From Desulfosporosinus meridiei DSM 13257 (GTDB taxonomy: Bacteria; Bacillota; Desulfitobacteriia; Desulfitobacteriales; Desulfitobacteriaceae), in NCBI RefSeq assembly GCF_000231385.2, contig NC_018515.1, forward strand, positions 3,306,501 to 3,370,500: DNA of 64,000 bases. The letters run 5' to 3'. A model generated the notes under the pieces. The model worked only from the letters and a program-made list of their open reading frames with translations, made no database searches and was not told where the DNA came from. The stretch's first letter is position 1. Each line of letters starts with the position of its first letter. A program made the position numbers and the translations under genes. This document shows positions 51,716 to 59,858 of the stretch, piece by piece.

Positions 51716-53680
51716 TTATTCTGCGGCACTTTCTGTGGTTTCCGGACAGACAAGTCCTAAAGCCTTACGTTTCTGAATAATACGAGCAATCATTGTTTGG
51801 GCGGCCTGAATGGGATCTGCTTCGTAAATTAGTTTTCCCCCGAAAAGCTCATCGGTAGTCACAGGGAACTCGCCTTTATTTGCGGTGAGAGCTTGCTCCA
51901 CCAGCGGTGAACCGGTGATAGGGGCATTAACCCCGATGTGAACATCCACTCCCTGAGCAATAAAGAAGGTACCAATGGATAAGGCTTTAGGACTATGATT
52001 TTCAGGACTGGAGCCTGCCACGGGTAATTCTCTCACAGCCACGCCCAATCTATCAGCAAGGGCAACCAGCAAATCATCAATCCTGGAATTATCCACACAA
52101 CTTCCCATGTGCAGAGCAGGAGGCAAGGCCGGTAAACCGTTTGCTTGCCCAATAGCTGTCAGCACATTGGCTAGTTTTGCTCCGCAATACTCTAAGCCAG
52201 CAGGTGACAATAAGCCATTTTTCCCTAAGGAGTGAGCTGAACATCCGGTAGCAACGATTAATACATTATTCTTCATTAGTTCTTTGGCCACTTCCGTATT
52301 AGCCCAGTCTTGTTTCACTTTAGGATTTGTGCATCCTACAATAGCAACCACACCTAAGATGTCGCCTTTGGCAATGGCTTCGATCAGTGGGAGTAGGGGG
52401 TCTTCCCTATTTAACGCAGCCAAAAGCTCAACAATCTGCTCAACAGAAAAACCTGCATAGGCTTCTACTGTACCCCCTGGAATCTGAACTTTAGCTTGGT
52501 CTCTCTCCGGATAGTGGGCCAGAGCACGGCGGACAATCTCCTCTCCCATTTTATCCGCCTCCTCCGGGGTCCAATCTATATGGCTTGCTCCTTCGATCTT
52601 AATATTTGGCAAGGTGGAAATTAGTTCTGTGTGATAGCAATCTGCTACTTGAGCCAGACCAGGCATGATACATTGAGCATCTACCACCATGGCTTCTAGA
52701 GCACCGGTAATAATCGCTAATTCCTGACTGGCATAGTTTGTGGCTACGGAAACTCCTTGACGCATTAAAAGTTCATTGGCACTGCAACAAATCCCTACAA
52801 TGTTAATTCCTTTAGCCCCTAAGGCTTTGGCCTCATTATTTAATTTTCGGCTCCACTCCAGAACTTTTTCAGAGACCATGGGAATATGACCGTGAACGGC
52901 AATATTGACATAATCTTCTTTTATAACGCCCATTCTGTATTGGGTTTTCACAAGCCGTGGAGTACCAAACAAAATATCTTGGAGATCCGTAGAAAGATGC
53001 AGTCCATCATAGCCTTCAACTAATCCCATTTTCATAATCCCCAGCAAAAGACTAACGGGATCGCTCTCACAGCCCATAGCTGTTTTATTGATGGCATTGG
53101 CTATTTCCAGGTGAGCGTTGGAGGGCAGGATATTCAGTTTTTTCCAGGTTTCAATAGATTTGTCTTGGGCTCGAAGACGCAGCCAGTTTGAAACGCCGGA
53201 TTGTTGCTGGAAATCTTGTAAAGCAATTAAAGCAACCTCTTGAGCTAATTTATCTATCTCTACCCCATCGACTGTTAATCCTAGCTTCTTAGCAATACTA
53301 ATAAGTTTTTCTTTACCCTTAATTTCATAAGGAGCTTTCCCTTCGGCGGTTTCCAAAAGAGTATGGAGAATCTCTCGGGCATGTTCTACGTGGGGAGTGG
53401 TGCCTTCTACAATCAGGGACAGTAAATTACGCGCTACAATCTGGTCTGCTGTAGCCCCGCAAACTCCTCGTTTCACACCTTTATTCCCATTAAAGGTCAC
53501 ACGACAGGGCCCTTGCAGACAACGGCGGCAGCAAACACCTGTTAGGCCAAATTTACAATGAGGTTCTTGCTCCTTCGCCCTTTGAAAAGCTGTTTCAATA
53601 TTTTCCTGTTCTGCTTTCCCTAATAATTCCTGTACCCCAGTATCGATTGTAAGATCAGTAATTAATACTTGTCTTGACAT
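51716..53680 (-). CDS. cooS: Anaerobic carbon monoxide dehydrogenase catalytic subunit
   Basis: Ni-Fe-S CO dehydrogenase of 654 aa, full length for the monofunctional CooS class. The D- and B-cluster Cys residues are visible near the N-terminus (C42, then C50/C51/C54/C59 in GVCCRRCLQGPC, and C74). C-cluster segments include GICCSANELLMRQG, IVATGCSAHSLGK and HMGSCVDNSR. It oxidises CO to CO2 (or the reverse), passing electrons to ferredoxin. No acetyl-CoA synthase or energy-converting hydrogenase genes are in the window, so it is a stand-alone enzyme. A CooA-type regulator gene precedes it and cooC follows. Start ATG follows GGAGAGG. Confidence 0.97.
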   Translation of the reverse strand: MSRQVLITDLTIDTGVQELLGKAEQENIETAFQRAKEQEPHCKFGLTGVCCRRCLQGPCRVTFNGNKGVKRGVCGATADQIVARNLLSLIVEGTTPHVEHAREILHTLLETAEGKAPYEIKGKEKLISIAKKLGLTVDGVEIDKLAQEVALIALQDFQQQSGVSNWLRLRAQDKSIETWKKLNILPSNAHLEIANAINKTAMGCESDPVSLLLGIMKMGLVEGYDGLHLSTDLQDILFGTPRLVKTQYRMGVIKEDYVNIAVHGHIPMVSEKVLEWSRKLNNEAKALGAKGINIVGICCSANELLMRQGVSVATNYASQELAIITGALEAMVVDAQCIMPGLAQVADCYHTELISTLPNIKIEGASHIDWTPEEADKMGEEIVRRALAHYPERDQAKVQIPGGTVEAYAGFSVEQIVELLAALNREDPLLPLIEAIAKGDILGVVAIVGCTNPKVKQDWANTEVAKELMKNNVLIVATGCSAHSLGKNGLLSPAGLEYCGAKLANVLTAIGQANGLPALPPALHMGSCVDNSRIDDLLVALADRLGVAVRELPVAGSSPENHSPKALSIGTFFIAQGVDVHIGVNAPITGSPLVEQALTANKGEFPVTTDELFGGKLIYEADPIQAAQTMIARIIQKRKALGLVCPETTESAAE

Positions 53681-53692
53681 CTTATCCTCTCC

Positions 53693-53786
53693 TTGTCGAA
53701 AAAGTTTCTCTTCTCTGACAATATCTTAGGTCATCACAAATAAAAAAACCATCAAATATCTGACGGTTTTCATACTCTTTCGACAA
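53693..53786. promoter_or_regulatory. cooS control region with CooA-like half-sites
   Basis: TGTCG (53694-53698) and TGACA (53716-53720) match the two half-sites of the Rhodospirillum rubrum CooA target but are 17 bases apart instead of 6, one extra helical turn. TTGTCGAAAAAG (53693-53704) is also repeated inverted, with one mismatch, at 53775-53786, on the other side of the cooA terminator. All lie just before the cooS start. Confidence 0.45.
53742..53768 (-). terminator. Terminator between cooA and cooS
   Basis: On the minus strand ACCGTCA pairs with TGATGGT (one G:U) and a run of seven U follows. It separates the regulator gene from the enzyme genes, giving cooS its own promoter. Confidence 0.85.
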
Positions 53787-53793
53787 TATTAAT

Positions 53794-54459
53794 TTAATCT
53801 GTTCTTCCTCCCAATTCTTGTAACTTAAGCATATCCAGTAAGAACACGGTCTTGCGGTTTCGTCTGATAACTCCATCCCTTTCCCAGCGGTTCAAGAGCA
53901 TGGAAGCAGTCTGCCGCGAACTCCCAACGGCCAAGGCAAGGTCCTCTACCGATAAACCCAGATTAATAAACGTACCCTCATGTCCAACAACTCCCTTTTC
54001 CTTGGCCGCATCCAGTAAAAAGCGAGCAAGTCGTTTATCGATATCAAGGAAGGCCAGATTTTCAATAATCCGAAGTGTATTCCCTAAGCTATCTCCTAAA
54101 GCCTTAACCATACTGATGAGTATGGTAGGGTTATTAAGCATAAAAAGATGAAAAGCCTGAGCATTTATTGCCAAAATCTTGGTAGCTTCTCTCGCTTCAG
54201 CGAAGGTCTTTGAATGACTGCTATAAATATCACCTTGTTCCAAAAAAGAGATGGTGAACTCTTTTCCATCCGGATAGGCCAGGTAAATACGGACTTTACC
54301 TTCCAGCACGATCATGATGAAATTATCTTTGCTGTCTGGTTCAAAAATGCGTTTATTCTTCTTAAAATCTCTTTCCTGAGCATTGCCTTGAAGAATTTCT
54401 AATTGGTCATCGCTTAAAGCTCTTAAAAGCGGAATTTCCCTCAGTTCATTTAAATCCAT
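53794..54459 (-). CDS. cooA: CooA-type heme CO sensor (Crp/Fnr family)
   Basis: Regulator of about 221 aa (start at the second ATG, 54459; the frame opens at 54480). The effector domain has GKVRIYLAYPDGKEFTI followed by DIYSSHSKTF. His82 lines up with the axial heme ligand of CooA proteins (His77 in R. rubrum, His82 in Carboxydothermus). The neighbouring Cys ligand of the R. rubrum protein is Ser here. The long C-helix follows, then a Crp-type HTH (LSVEDLALAVGSSRQTASMLL). It should activate cooS and cooC when CO binds its heme. It sits upstream of cooS on the same strand with a terminator between. CO sensing is inferred, not proven. Confidence 0.85.
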   Translation of the reverse strand: MDLNELREIPLLRALSDDQLEILQGNAQERDFKKNKRIFEPDSKDNFIMIVLEGKVRIYLAYPDGKEFTISFLEQGDIYSSHSKTFAEAREATKILAINAQAFHLFMLNNPTILISMVKALGDSLGNTLRIIENLAFLDIDKRLARFLLDAAKEKGVVGHEGTFINLGLSVEDLALAVGSSRQTASMLLNRWERDGVIRRNRKTVFLLDMLKLQELGGRTD

Positions 54460-54588
54460 GATTGACAGAACTCCTAGCATGTTTAATTACCCAAGTAGTA
54501 CATGCAATCAGTATATCACACAGGATATAGGCTTCACCAACCCAAGTCCTGATGTACATTCCCAGCATTGAACAGACATAGTAAATAT

Positions 54589-54618
54589 CCGCTAGTTGAT
54601 GTGCACATCAGCCAGCGG
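54589..54618. repeat. Near-perfect 30-bp palindrome
   Basis: CCGCTAGTTGATGTG is followed by CACATCAGCCAGCGG, with a perfect 12-base centre. It sits in the gap between the GNAT gene and cooA. No U-run follows, so it is not a standard terminator; it could be an operator or an mRNA end. Confidence 0.5.
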
Positions 54619-54695
54619 AAAACAGACTTGTTCATTTTTCTTATCAATAAATTGATATCATAAAGAACAAAACTACATTTTAAAGAACTTCTTCC

Positions 54696-55019
54696 CTAAT
54701 GTTTTCCATCAATCCTGCAGGCTGCGGCTTGATCATAGGTATCCTCAGAAAGGATATCCGGATACTGCTTCTGATGTCTTCTTAGCCAAATATTGGCATA
54801 GGAACAGGTCGCTGTAGCTTTAAATTCTTCTTTCCTAAAATACTCAGCCACTACTTCCATCATCTGCCCAGCAACCCCCTGACCTCTTAAAACTGGATTC
54901 ACATAGGTATGATCTATATTCACCTCACCATTTTCTTTAACAATATAAGTGGTCTCACAGAGCAATTCCCCATTTTCATCAGTGCTATAAATCCGTCCCT
55001 TTTCATAGTTCCAATTCAT
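54696..55019 (-). CDS. GNAT-type acetyltransferase (YjdJ-like)
   Basis: Small GNAT-fold protein of 107 aa, related to the YjdJ/GCN5-like group. It contains GEVNIDHTYVNPVLRGQGVAGQMM (acetyl-CoA-binding motif A with RGQGVA), and a following helix with EVVAEYFRK, then ATCSYANIWLRRH. Likely transfers an acetyl group to an unknown small molecule or protein. A GGAGG site is seven bases before the ATG. Single gene. Confidence 0.88.
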   Translation of the reverse strand: MNWNYEKGRIYSTDENGELLCETTYIVKENGEVNIDHTYVNPVLRGQGVAGQMMEVVAEYFRKEEFKATATCSYANIWLRRHQKQYPDILSEDTYDQAAACRIDGKH

Positions 55020-55278
55020 GTCGTTCCTCCTATTTTTACAACTTAGTTGATGGTTTTCATCTCTTTAAATACTATCTTAACCAAAGAAAGCAATAAAATA
55101 AAGCCCCTTCGAGTAGGGTCCTATCTAGTAATGCTAATTTATAATGAACTCGAAATAAAGTATACTTTAAGGTGAAAAAGCTTGAGCAATTAAATTGACT
55201 ATCAATGCTAGTCAAATACAGCCGAATAATCAAATATAACAAAACACCGATAATCGAAAGATTGGCTTAGGTGAACGA

Positions 55279-55599
55279 ATGAACAGAAAAGAATTCTCCG
55301 ATAAAGTTTATGAGATTGTCAAGGATATCCCCTCCGGCCAGGTTGCCACCTACGGAATGATTGCCCTGTTATCGGGTTACCCACTGCGCTCGAGATTAGT
55401 TGGGCAGGCCCTGCATCATGTTCCTGATTTCCTTAGCATCCCCTGCCATCGAGTTGTAAACCACCAAGGTCGTTTAGCTCCCGGATGGACAGATCAACAA
55501 CAACTCCTGTCCAATGAGGGTATCCACTTAAAGGAAAACGGGTGCGTGGATTTGAAAAAGTATTTGTGGGACATTGAACTTTACAAACTAAAGTGCTAA
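55279..55599 (+). CDS. MGMT-family DNA repair alkyltransferase, C-terminal domain only
   Basis: Short member (106 aa) of the Ogt/MGMT family. The DNA-binding helix-turn-helix precedes the alkyl-acceptor motif IPCHRVVN, in which the Cys is kept; alkyltransferase-like proteins have Trp there. GQVATYGMIALLSGYP and SRLVGQALH mark the DNA-interaction region. The N-terminal domain of full-length MGMT is absent, as in many stand-alone bacterial proteins. It probably repairs O6-alkylguanine by suicidal transfer. The weak SD (TAGGTGA) suggests low expression. Confidence 0.88.
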   Translation: MNRKEFSDKVYEIVKDIPSGQVATYGMIALLSGYPLRSRLVGQALHHVPDFLSIPCHRVVNHQGRLAPGWTDQQQLLSNEGIHLKENGCVDLKKYLWDIELYKLKC

Positions 55600-55631
55600 T
55601 TAGCTTACCATTAAAGAGCAAAGCAATCATC

Positions 55632-56240
55632 CTATAAATCTAGAAATGTTCCACCCCAAAGTACCTTTCGAACCAGTTCCAGATAATCACCGTCATAAGA
55701 AAAATCCTTTTTGGCGATTAAAATGGCCATTCCATGTACCAAACCCCAACAGGACAAGGCCATGGCATTTGGGTCAACACTTTCACCTTCCCCACTTTGA
55801 ATCTCCGCTTGGCAGCGTTCAATGGCTTGATAAAAAGTATTGAAAGGTTGCTCCCCATTCAGCAAGGTTTCGTGATTCATCTTTTTAAGATTATTTGCAA
55901 AGTCGCTTAGGAAAAACAGCCGTAAGTATTCCGGATTTTCCACAAAGAACTTAACATAGGCATAACCCATTTCTTTAAGCTGGCTCTTATTGTCCTTCGG
56001 ATGTTTATTTACAGCTTCCTCTAGACGCTGGTTGAATTTAAGATGGGCTTCGATAGCAATTGCCAGGATAAGATCGTCTTTACTATCAAAATGCCTATAG
56101 GGTGCCGTGTGGCTTACACTGCAGGCTTTTGCCACTTTGCGCAAGGAAAAGTTTTCGTATCCTTCTTCATCTAACAGCTTCAAGCCGTTTCTAATCAAAT
56201 CTGCCTTTAAATTTTCATGATGGTAATTTTCGTTTGACAC
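55632..56240 (-). CDS. TetR/AcrR-family repressor
   Basis: Regulator of 202 aa with an N-terminal TetR HTH (GYENFSLRKVAKACSVSHTAPYRHF) and a C-terminal ligand domain. The frame opens at 56309, but AGAGGAAG lies before GTG at 56240 and a TATAAT box (minus strand, 56274-56279) would put the transcript start near 56267; GTG is therefore the likely start. Two operators in the divergent gap show it controls itself and the flavoprotein pair. Ligand unknown. Confidence 0.85.
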   Translation of the reverse strand: MSNENYHHENLKADLIRNGLKLLDEEGYENFSLRKVAKACSVSHTAPYRHFDSKDDLILAIAIEAHLKFNQRLEEAVNKHPKDNKSQLKEMGYAYVKFFVENPEYLRLFFLSDFANNLKKMNHETLLNGEQPFNTFYQAIERCQAEIQSGEGESVDPNAMALSCWGLVHGMAILIAKKDFSYDGDYLELVRKVLWGGTFLDL

Positions 56241-56295
56241 TCGACCATACTTCCTCTCAACAAGCATAAATATATTATACCACAAGTTTATAAAA

Positions 56296-56345
56296 TGTTT
56301 ACACCGCAAACATTCCGTGCTATTATTATGTTGACACCGTAAACA
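56296..56345. promoter_or_regulatory. Two TetR operators over a divergent promoter
   Basis: Near-palindromic 17-mers TGTTTACACCGCAAACA (56296-56312) and TGTTGACACCGTAAACA (56329-56345) start 33 bases apart, three helical turns. On the plus strand TTTACA (56298-56303) and TATTAT (56321-56326) are 17 bases apart, so site 1 covers the -35 box and site 2 the start region. On the minus strand site 1 also covers the -35 of the repressor's own promoter. Confidence 0.7.
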
Positions 56346-56368
56346 TAATTCGATAAGGAGTGAATTGA

Positions 56369-56929
56369 ATGATAGCCTTGTTGATTTCAGATCAGGAGTA
56401 TCTGACCAAAACCTATCAAGATCTGAAAGATTTGATAGGCAAGTTCCTGAAACAAAAGGGATATGAGATAGAGATGACGGAACTAAGGGAGAAAGATCTA
56501 ACCTTTTGTAGGGGTTGCTTTGGCTGCTGGATCAAAAAGCCAGGGGAATGTATTATCAACGACGGGATGGCCCTGATCAACCGCAGGGTTATGAACAGCG
56601 ACGCAGTTATTTATCTCAGTCCGATCATCTTTGGACAGTTCAGCTCAACTATCAAAAATGTCATAGATAGAGGCTTGCCCAATATGCTGCCATTTTTCGA
56701 AAAGCGACCTGATGGCTCTACAATGCATCCCCCCCGGTATGATACCTACCCCAGTCAGATTATCATCGGTTATGGAGATGATATTTCAGATGAGGATAAA
56801 CAACTTTTCATCGATATCACCAAAAAACATCGGAGAAGTATTGAAGTCCTGATCTATCAAGAACCAAAGGAGAAGACCATTGAGGCCTTAAATAAACTGG
56901 AACTTGGAAGGGTAGGTGGACTACTGTGA
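56369..56929 (+). CDS. Flavodoxin-fold NAD(P)H-dependent FMN reductase
   Basis: Flavoprotein of 186 aa. The N-terminal flavin fold is followed by a cysteine cluster FCRGCFGCWIKKPGECIINDGMA (in part) near residue 47, as in iron-sulfur flavoproteins and multimeric flavodoxins, then YLSPIIFGQFSSTIKNVIDR, the conserved second block. It may reduce quinones, flavin or metal compounds. First gene of a two-gene operon under the TetR repressor; GGAG precedes the ATG. The exact cofactor (FMN alone or with Fe-S) is not decided. Confidence 0.87.
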   Translation: MIALLISDQEYLTKTYQDLKDLIGKFLKQKGYEIEMTELREKDLTFCRGCFGCWIKKPGECIINDGMALINRRVMNSDAVIYLSPIIFGQFSSTIKNVIDRGLPNMLPFFEKRPDGSTMHPPRYDTYPSQIIIGYGDDISDEDKQLFIDITKKHRRSIEVLIYQEPKEKTIEALNKLELGRVGGLL

Positions 56930-57609
56930 AAAATGTTGTTTTAGTCAGCGCCAGCCCTAAGATAAATGAACAATCCGTCTCTAAGCAATTCTTAGAAATG
57001 TTGGGAAGCCAAATAAATTCTGAGCTATTTAGTAAAACATTTATTGATGTCAGGAAAAGCTTTTCAAGTCATAACCTTACAGAAGATTTTGAAACTCTTG
57101 CCAAAGCCGATGCCATAATCATTTCATTTCCTCTTTACTATTTTTCCTTGCCAGGCATGTTAACACGATTTTTAATTGATTACCATAATTATTACACGGC
57201 CAGCGGGGACGTTAAAAAAACGGTCAAAGTATATGCTATGGTTAATTGTGGGTTTCCCGAACCAGAAATAAACCTAGAGGCTGTCAGAGTTATCAAGAGT
57301 TTTAGTCAACACCTGAGCGCCGAGTTCCGGTTCGGCGTTCTCATCGGCGGAGGTTCCATGATGGTTGCGGCCAAAGATGCACCCTTTATGAAAAAAGCCA
57401 GCCAAAAACTCAACTCTGCTTTTACCTCCATAGCAGCAGATATTCAAGCTGAGAATTCAACACCGATGGATTCGATTTATATTGGAGTTAATTATCCTTT
57501 ATTAAGACGCATTTACTATTTCATGGGTGGCAGAGGCTGGATTACAATGGCCCGAAAAAACGGCCTGAAGAAAAAGGATCTTTATAAGAAACCGTATCGG
57601 CTAAATTAA
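56926..57609 (+). CDS. NAD(P)H-dependent flavin oxidoreductase, flavodoxin-like
   Basis: Second flavodoxin-fold protein of the pair (227 aa). It begins VVLVSASPKINEQSVSKQFL (phosphate-binding loop of the flavodoxin fold) and has IISFPLYYFSLPGMLTRFLIDY, the dimer and flavin region. The start GTG overlaps the upstream stop codon (GTGA), so the two genes are translationally coupled. The pair probably makes an electron-transfer or detoxification unit that is induced when the TetR ligand is present. Confidence 0.87.
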   Translation: MKNVVLVSASPKINEQSVSKQFLEMLGSQINSELFSKTFIDVRKSFSSHNLTEDFETLAKADAIIISFPLYYFSLPGMLTRFLIDYHNYYTASGDVKKTVKVYAMVNCGFPEPEINLEAVRVIKSFSQHLSAEFRFGVLIGGGSMMVAAKDAPFMKKASQKLNSAFTSIAADIQAENSTPMDSIYIGVNYPLLRRIYYFMGGRGWITMARKNGLKKKDLYKKPYRLN

Positions 57610-57628
57610 TAACGACAGCTGATCTCTG

Positions 57629-58420
57629 CTATCCTTTGTTCCACTCCTCTAAATGAGTAGCAATGAATTCAATAATCTGGCTATTTTCCTCTTTCCCTAA
57701 ACCATTGATGGACAATGGTTCGCCAAAAGCCATATGAATGGGTTGCTTACGATTGATGGGACCTAAATCCTTTAAGTATTTACCGTTTCCCCAAAAATCC
57801 GTTTTTATTGCAATGGGAACCACCTCAACCTTGGCTTTGCTGGCCAGCTTTACTCCCAGTGAATTAAATTCCTTCGGGACGAAATTTAGGGTTCTCGTGT
57901 TTTGTGGAAACACAACGATCGATATTCCATTGGCTAATAATTCTTGCCCCTTTTTCATCACAATTTGAAGATCAGCTCTGGAATTCTTCCTGCTTACGAC
58001 AATTGGATTTTGGGCACTGATGATAGGGCCAAAGAAAGGATGTTCAACCAGGCTGTCCTTTACGACAAAGGTTACCTCCATAAGCGGAGCAATCAGACAG
58101 GGAAAAATCATTGTTTCAAGAGTGCTCATGTGGTTACTGATAAAAACAACAGGCCCTTTACACTTATGCAGATTATCAAGTCCTGTGATATGAAACCTCC
58201 CCCCACAGCCCTCTATCAACTTAAAAATATCATAGGAAGATAATATCCAGGCCTCTGTATCGTAGTGGCCCTTTACGGCAGCACTTCGGGATTTAAGAAC
58301 AATCTTAAAGAAGTTAAGCATAAAAAAAAGACGTGTATTGATCAGTAATCTATCTAGCAGGAAACGCGGAGTATTCTCGGCAGTATGATATGAATCCAAC
58401 ATGAAAAAGTTTTTTTTCAA
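57629..58420 (-). CDS. 1-acyl-glycerol-3-phosphate acyltransferase-like protein
   Basis: PlsC-family acyltransferase of 263 aa, peripherally membrane-bound. The catalytic motif is FISNHMSTLETMIF near residue 93, where the usual NHxSxxD has Glu in place of Asp. Motif III appears as VVFPQNTRTL, with Asn where the family has Glu-Gly. These substitutions are also seen in lysophospholipid acyltransferase-like relatives, so the acceptor may differ from lysophosphatidate. Convergent with the flavoprotein operon, no own neighbours. Confidence 0.82.
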   Translation of the reverse strand: MKKNFFMLDSYHTAENTPRFLLDRLLINTRLFFMLNFFKIVLKSRSAAVKGHYDTEAWILSSYDIFKLIEGCGGRFHITGLDNLHKCKGPVVFISNHMSTLETMIFPCLIAPLMEVTFVVKDSLVEHPFFGPIISAQNPIVVSRKNSRADLQIVMKKGQELLANGISIVVFPQNTRTLNFVPKEFNSLGVKLASKAKVEVVPIAIKTDFWGNGKYLKDLGPINRKQPIHMAFGEPLSINGLGKEENSQIIEFIATHLEEWNKG

Positions 58421-58610
58421 AGTCTAACCCTCCTGTTTTCTAGTAACGATACCTTTAAATCTTCCACATATCCGCTGAATTTTCCTGCTTCAACTCATTT
58501 TCAGTACTATTTCTTTCCTCAATATTATAACCATTTAATACACAGCCAAATAACCTAATATCATGTACCGTCAGGACTGGATAACAATAATAGAAGCTAA
58601 GATTGGCCGA

Positions 58611-58647
58611 AACGCGAAGCAACAAAAGTTGCCTCGCGTTATTTTTT
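58611..58647 (+). terminator. Hairpin terminator in the panB leader region
   Basis: AACGCGAAGCAAC pairs with GTTGCCTCGCGTT (one mismatch) around AAAA, followed by six T. No protein gene on the plus strand ends before it, which suggests a small RNA or an attenuated leader. Confidence 0.85.
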
Positions 58648-58802
58648 CAAGCACGAATACCTTAGGTAGCCGAGTTAGATTTGATCTGATATACTTAAGT
58701 TGGGCAGTATCCTCAGAACTGCACCTTTTCAGGAAATCCATTTAATTATACTGCCTGTATCCGTTGCGGACCGGGACAGAGGGATAAAAACTTTTTTGTT
58801 TT

Positions 58803-58830
58803 AAAAGTTCCTTCTGATAGGGACTTTTTT
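58803..58830 (+). terminator. Attenuator-type terminator before panB
   Basis: Nine-base arms with one G:U and an 8-base loop, then a T-run. Mutually exclusive with the hairpin at 58789-58809. Confidence 0.7.
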
Positions 58831-58878
58831 ACTGCTAAAATTGTTTTTGTCACCTCTCCTAAAAAAGGAGGAAAAAGA

Positions 58879-59715
58879 ATGAAATCAACAAAAGACTTCT
58901 GGGTACAAAAAAGCGAGGGAAAGAAGATTGTAATGGTTACAGCCTACGATTATCCTTCGGCCAAGCAAGTTGAGCAAGCTCAGGCGGATGTGATTCTTGT
59001 GGGTGATTCTCTTGGCAATGTTGTGCTGGGCTATGACTCAACAATCTATGTAACAATGGAAGATATGCTTCATCACGCTAAAGCAGTCAAGCGTGGGGCT
59101 CCTAACACTTTCATAGTAGTAGATATGCCATTTATGAGCTATCACCTTTCTGTCAGAGATACACTAATAAACGGCGCAAGGCTTATTCAGGAAACAGGTG
59201 CTCATGCAGTGAAACTAGAAGGGGCTGATGATGTACTCCCTCATATACAGGCACTTGTAAAGGCAGGTATACCTGTTGTTGCCCATCTGGGGCTTACCCC
59301 GCAATCCGCCGCAGTTCTTGGTGGATTTAAAGTACAAGGCAAAGATGCTGAAGCCGCTAGAAAAATGCTAGCAGACGTAAAACTCTGCCAGGAAGCCGGA
59401 GCCTTTGCAATTGTTCTTGAATGTATTCCTCAACAACTTGCCAAGGAAATTTCAATGTCCTTAGCAATTCCTACTATCGGAATAGGAGCAGGTGTCCATA
59501 CTGACGGACAAGTCCTGGTATACCATGACATTCTCACTTATGGAGTCAATCGAGTTCCAAAATTCGTTAAAGCATACACAAATGTAGATGAACAAATGAC
59601 TAACGCCTTACGTGAGTATGTAAGCGAAGTGAGAAGTGAACTTTTCCCTAAAGACCAGCACAGTTTTACGATGAAAGAAGAAGAATTAAAGACTCTTTAC
59701 GGAGGTAGAGAATAA
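58879..59715 (+). CDS. panB: 3-methyl-2-oxobutanoate hydroxymethyltransferase
   Basis: PanB of 278 aa. It adds a hydroxymethyl group from 5,10-methylene-tetrahydrofolate to 2-oxoisovalerate, giving ketopantoate, the first committed step of pantothenate and CoA synthesis. Signatures: [46 protein letters not shown]-type region ([19 protein letters not shown]) and [17 protein letters not shown]. The catalytic Mg-binding Asp residues are in place. Usual partners panC and panD are not next to it. AAAGGAGGA precedes the ATG. Confidence 0.97.
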   Translation: MKSTKDFWVQKSEGKKIVMVTAYDYPSAKQVEQAQADVILVGDSLGNVVLGYDSTIYVTMEDMLHHAKAVKRGAPNTFIVVDMPFMSYHLSVRDTLINGARLIQETGAHAVKLEGADDVLPHIQALVKAGIPVVAHLGLTPQSAAVLGGFKVQGKDAEAARKMLADVKLCQEAGAFAIVLECIPQQLAKEISMSLAIPTIGIGAGVHTDGQVLVYHDILTYGVNRVPKFVKAYTNVDEQMTNALREYVSEVRSELFPKDQHSFTMKEEELKTLYGGRE

Positions 59716-59815
59716 TATTCAACGCCTGTCATACTAACGCCGTTAAGAGCCAACGAATAGTCTATGATAGCCATTGCACTTTAAATTAAAACTATGGTAT
59801 TGCATGCAAACTATT

Positions 59816-59858
59816 AAAAGCTGATTTCCTTTACAAGTATGGAATATCAGCTTTTATT
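59816..59858 (+). terminator. Two-way terminator after panB
   Basis: AAAAGCTGAT pairs with ATCAGCTTTT around a partly paired interior; A-run before and T-run after serve both strands. Confidence 0.82.

Larger units (their letters stand above)
58421..58878 (+). promoter_or_regulatory. panB leader with terminator and antiterminator hairpins
   Basis: A 460-base gap. A terminator hairpin at 58611-58647 (13-bp stem, six T) may end a short upstream transcript. Nearer to panB, AAAAGTTCC (58803-58811) pairs with GGGACTTTT (58820-58828) to make a terminator with a T-run 48 bases before the start codon; its first arm can instead pair with AACTTTT at 58789-58795. GGCAGTAT (about 58694) and ATACTGCC (about 58747) form a third stem. 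This looks like a regulated attenuator, possibly a pan-motif-like RNA, since the pan motif precedes pantothenate genes; the motif itself was not confirmed. Confidence 0.5.

Noticed and set aside
55279-55599. Alkyltransferase-like (ATL) protein without activity
   Set aside because: The acceptor motif is PCHRV with Cys present; ATL proteins have Trp at that position.
58563-58745. Plus-strand frame of 60 codons in the panB leader
   Set aside because: It runs through a terminator hairpin, has no ribosome-binding site and no familiar sequence.
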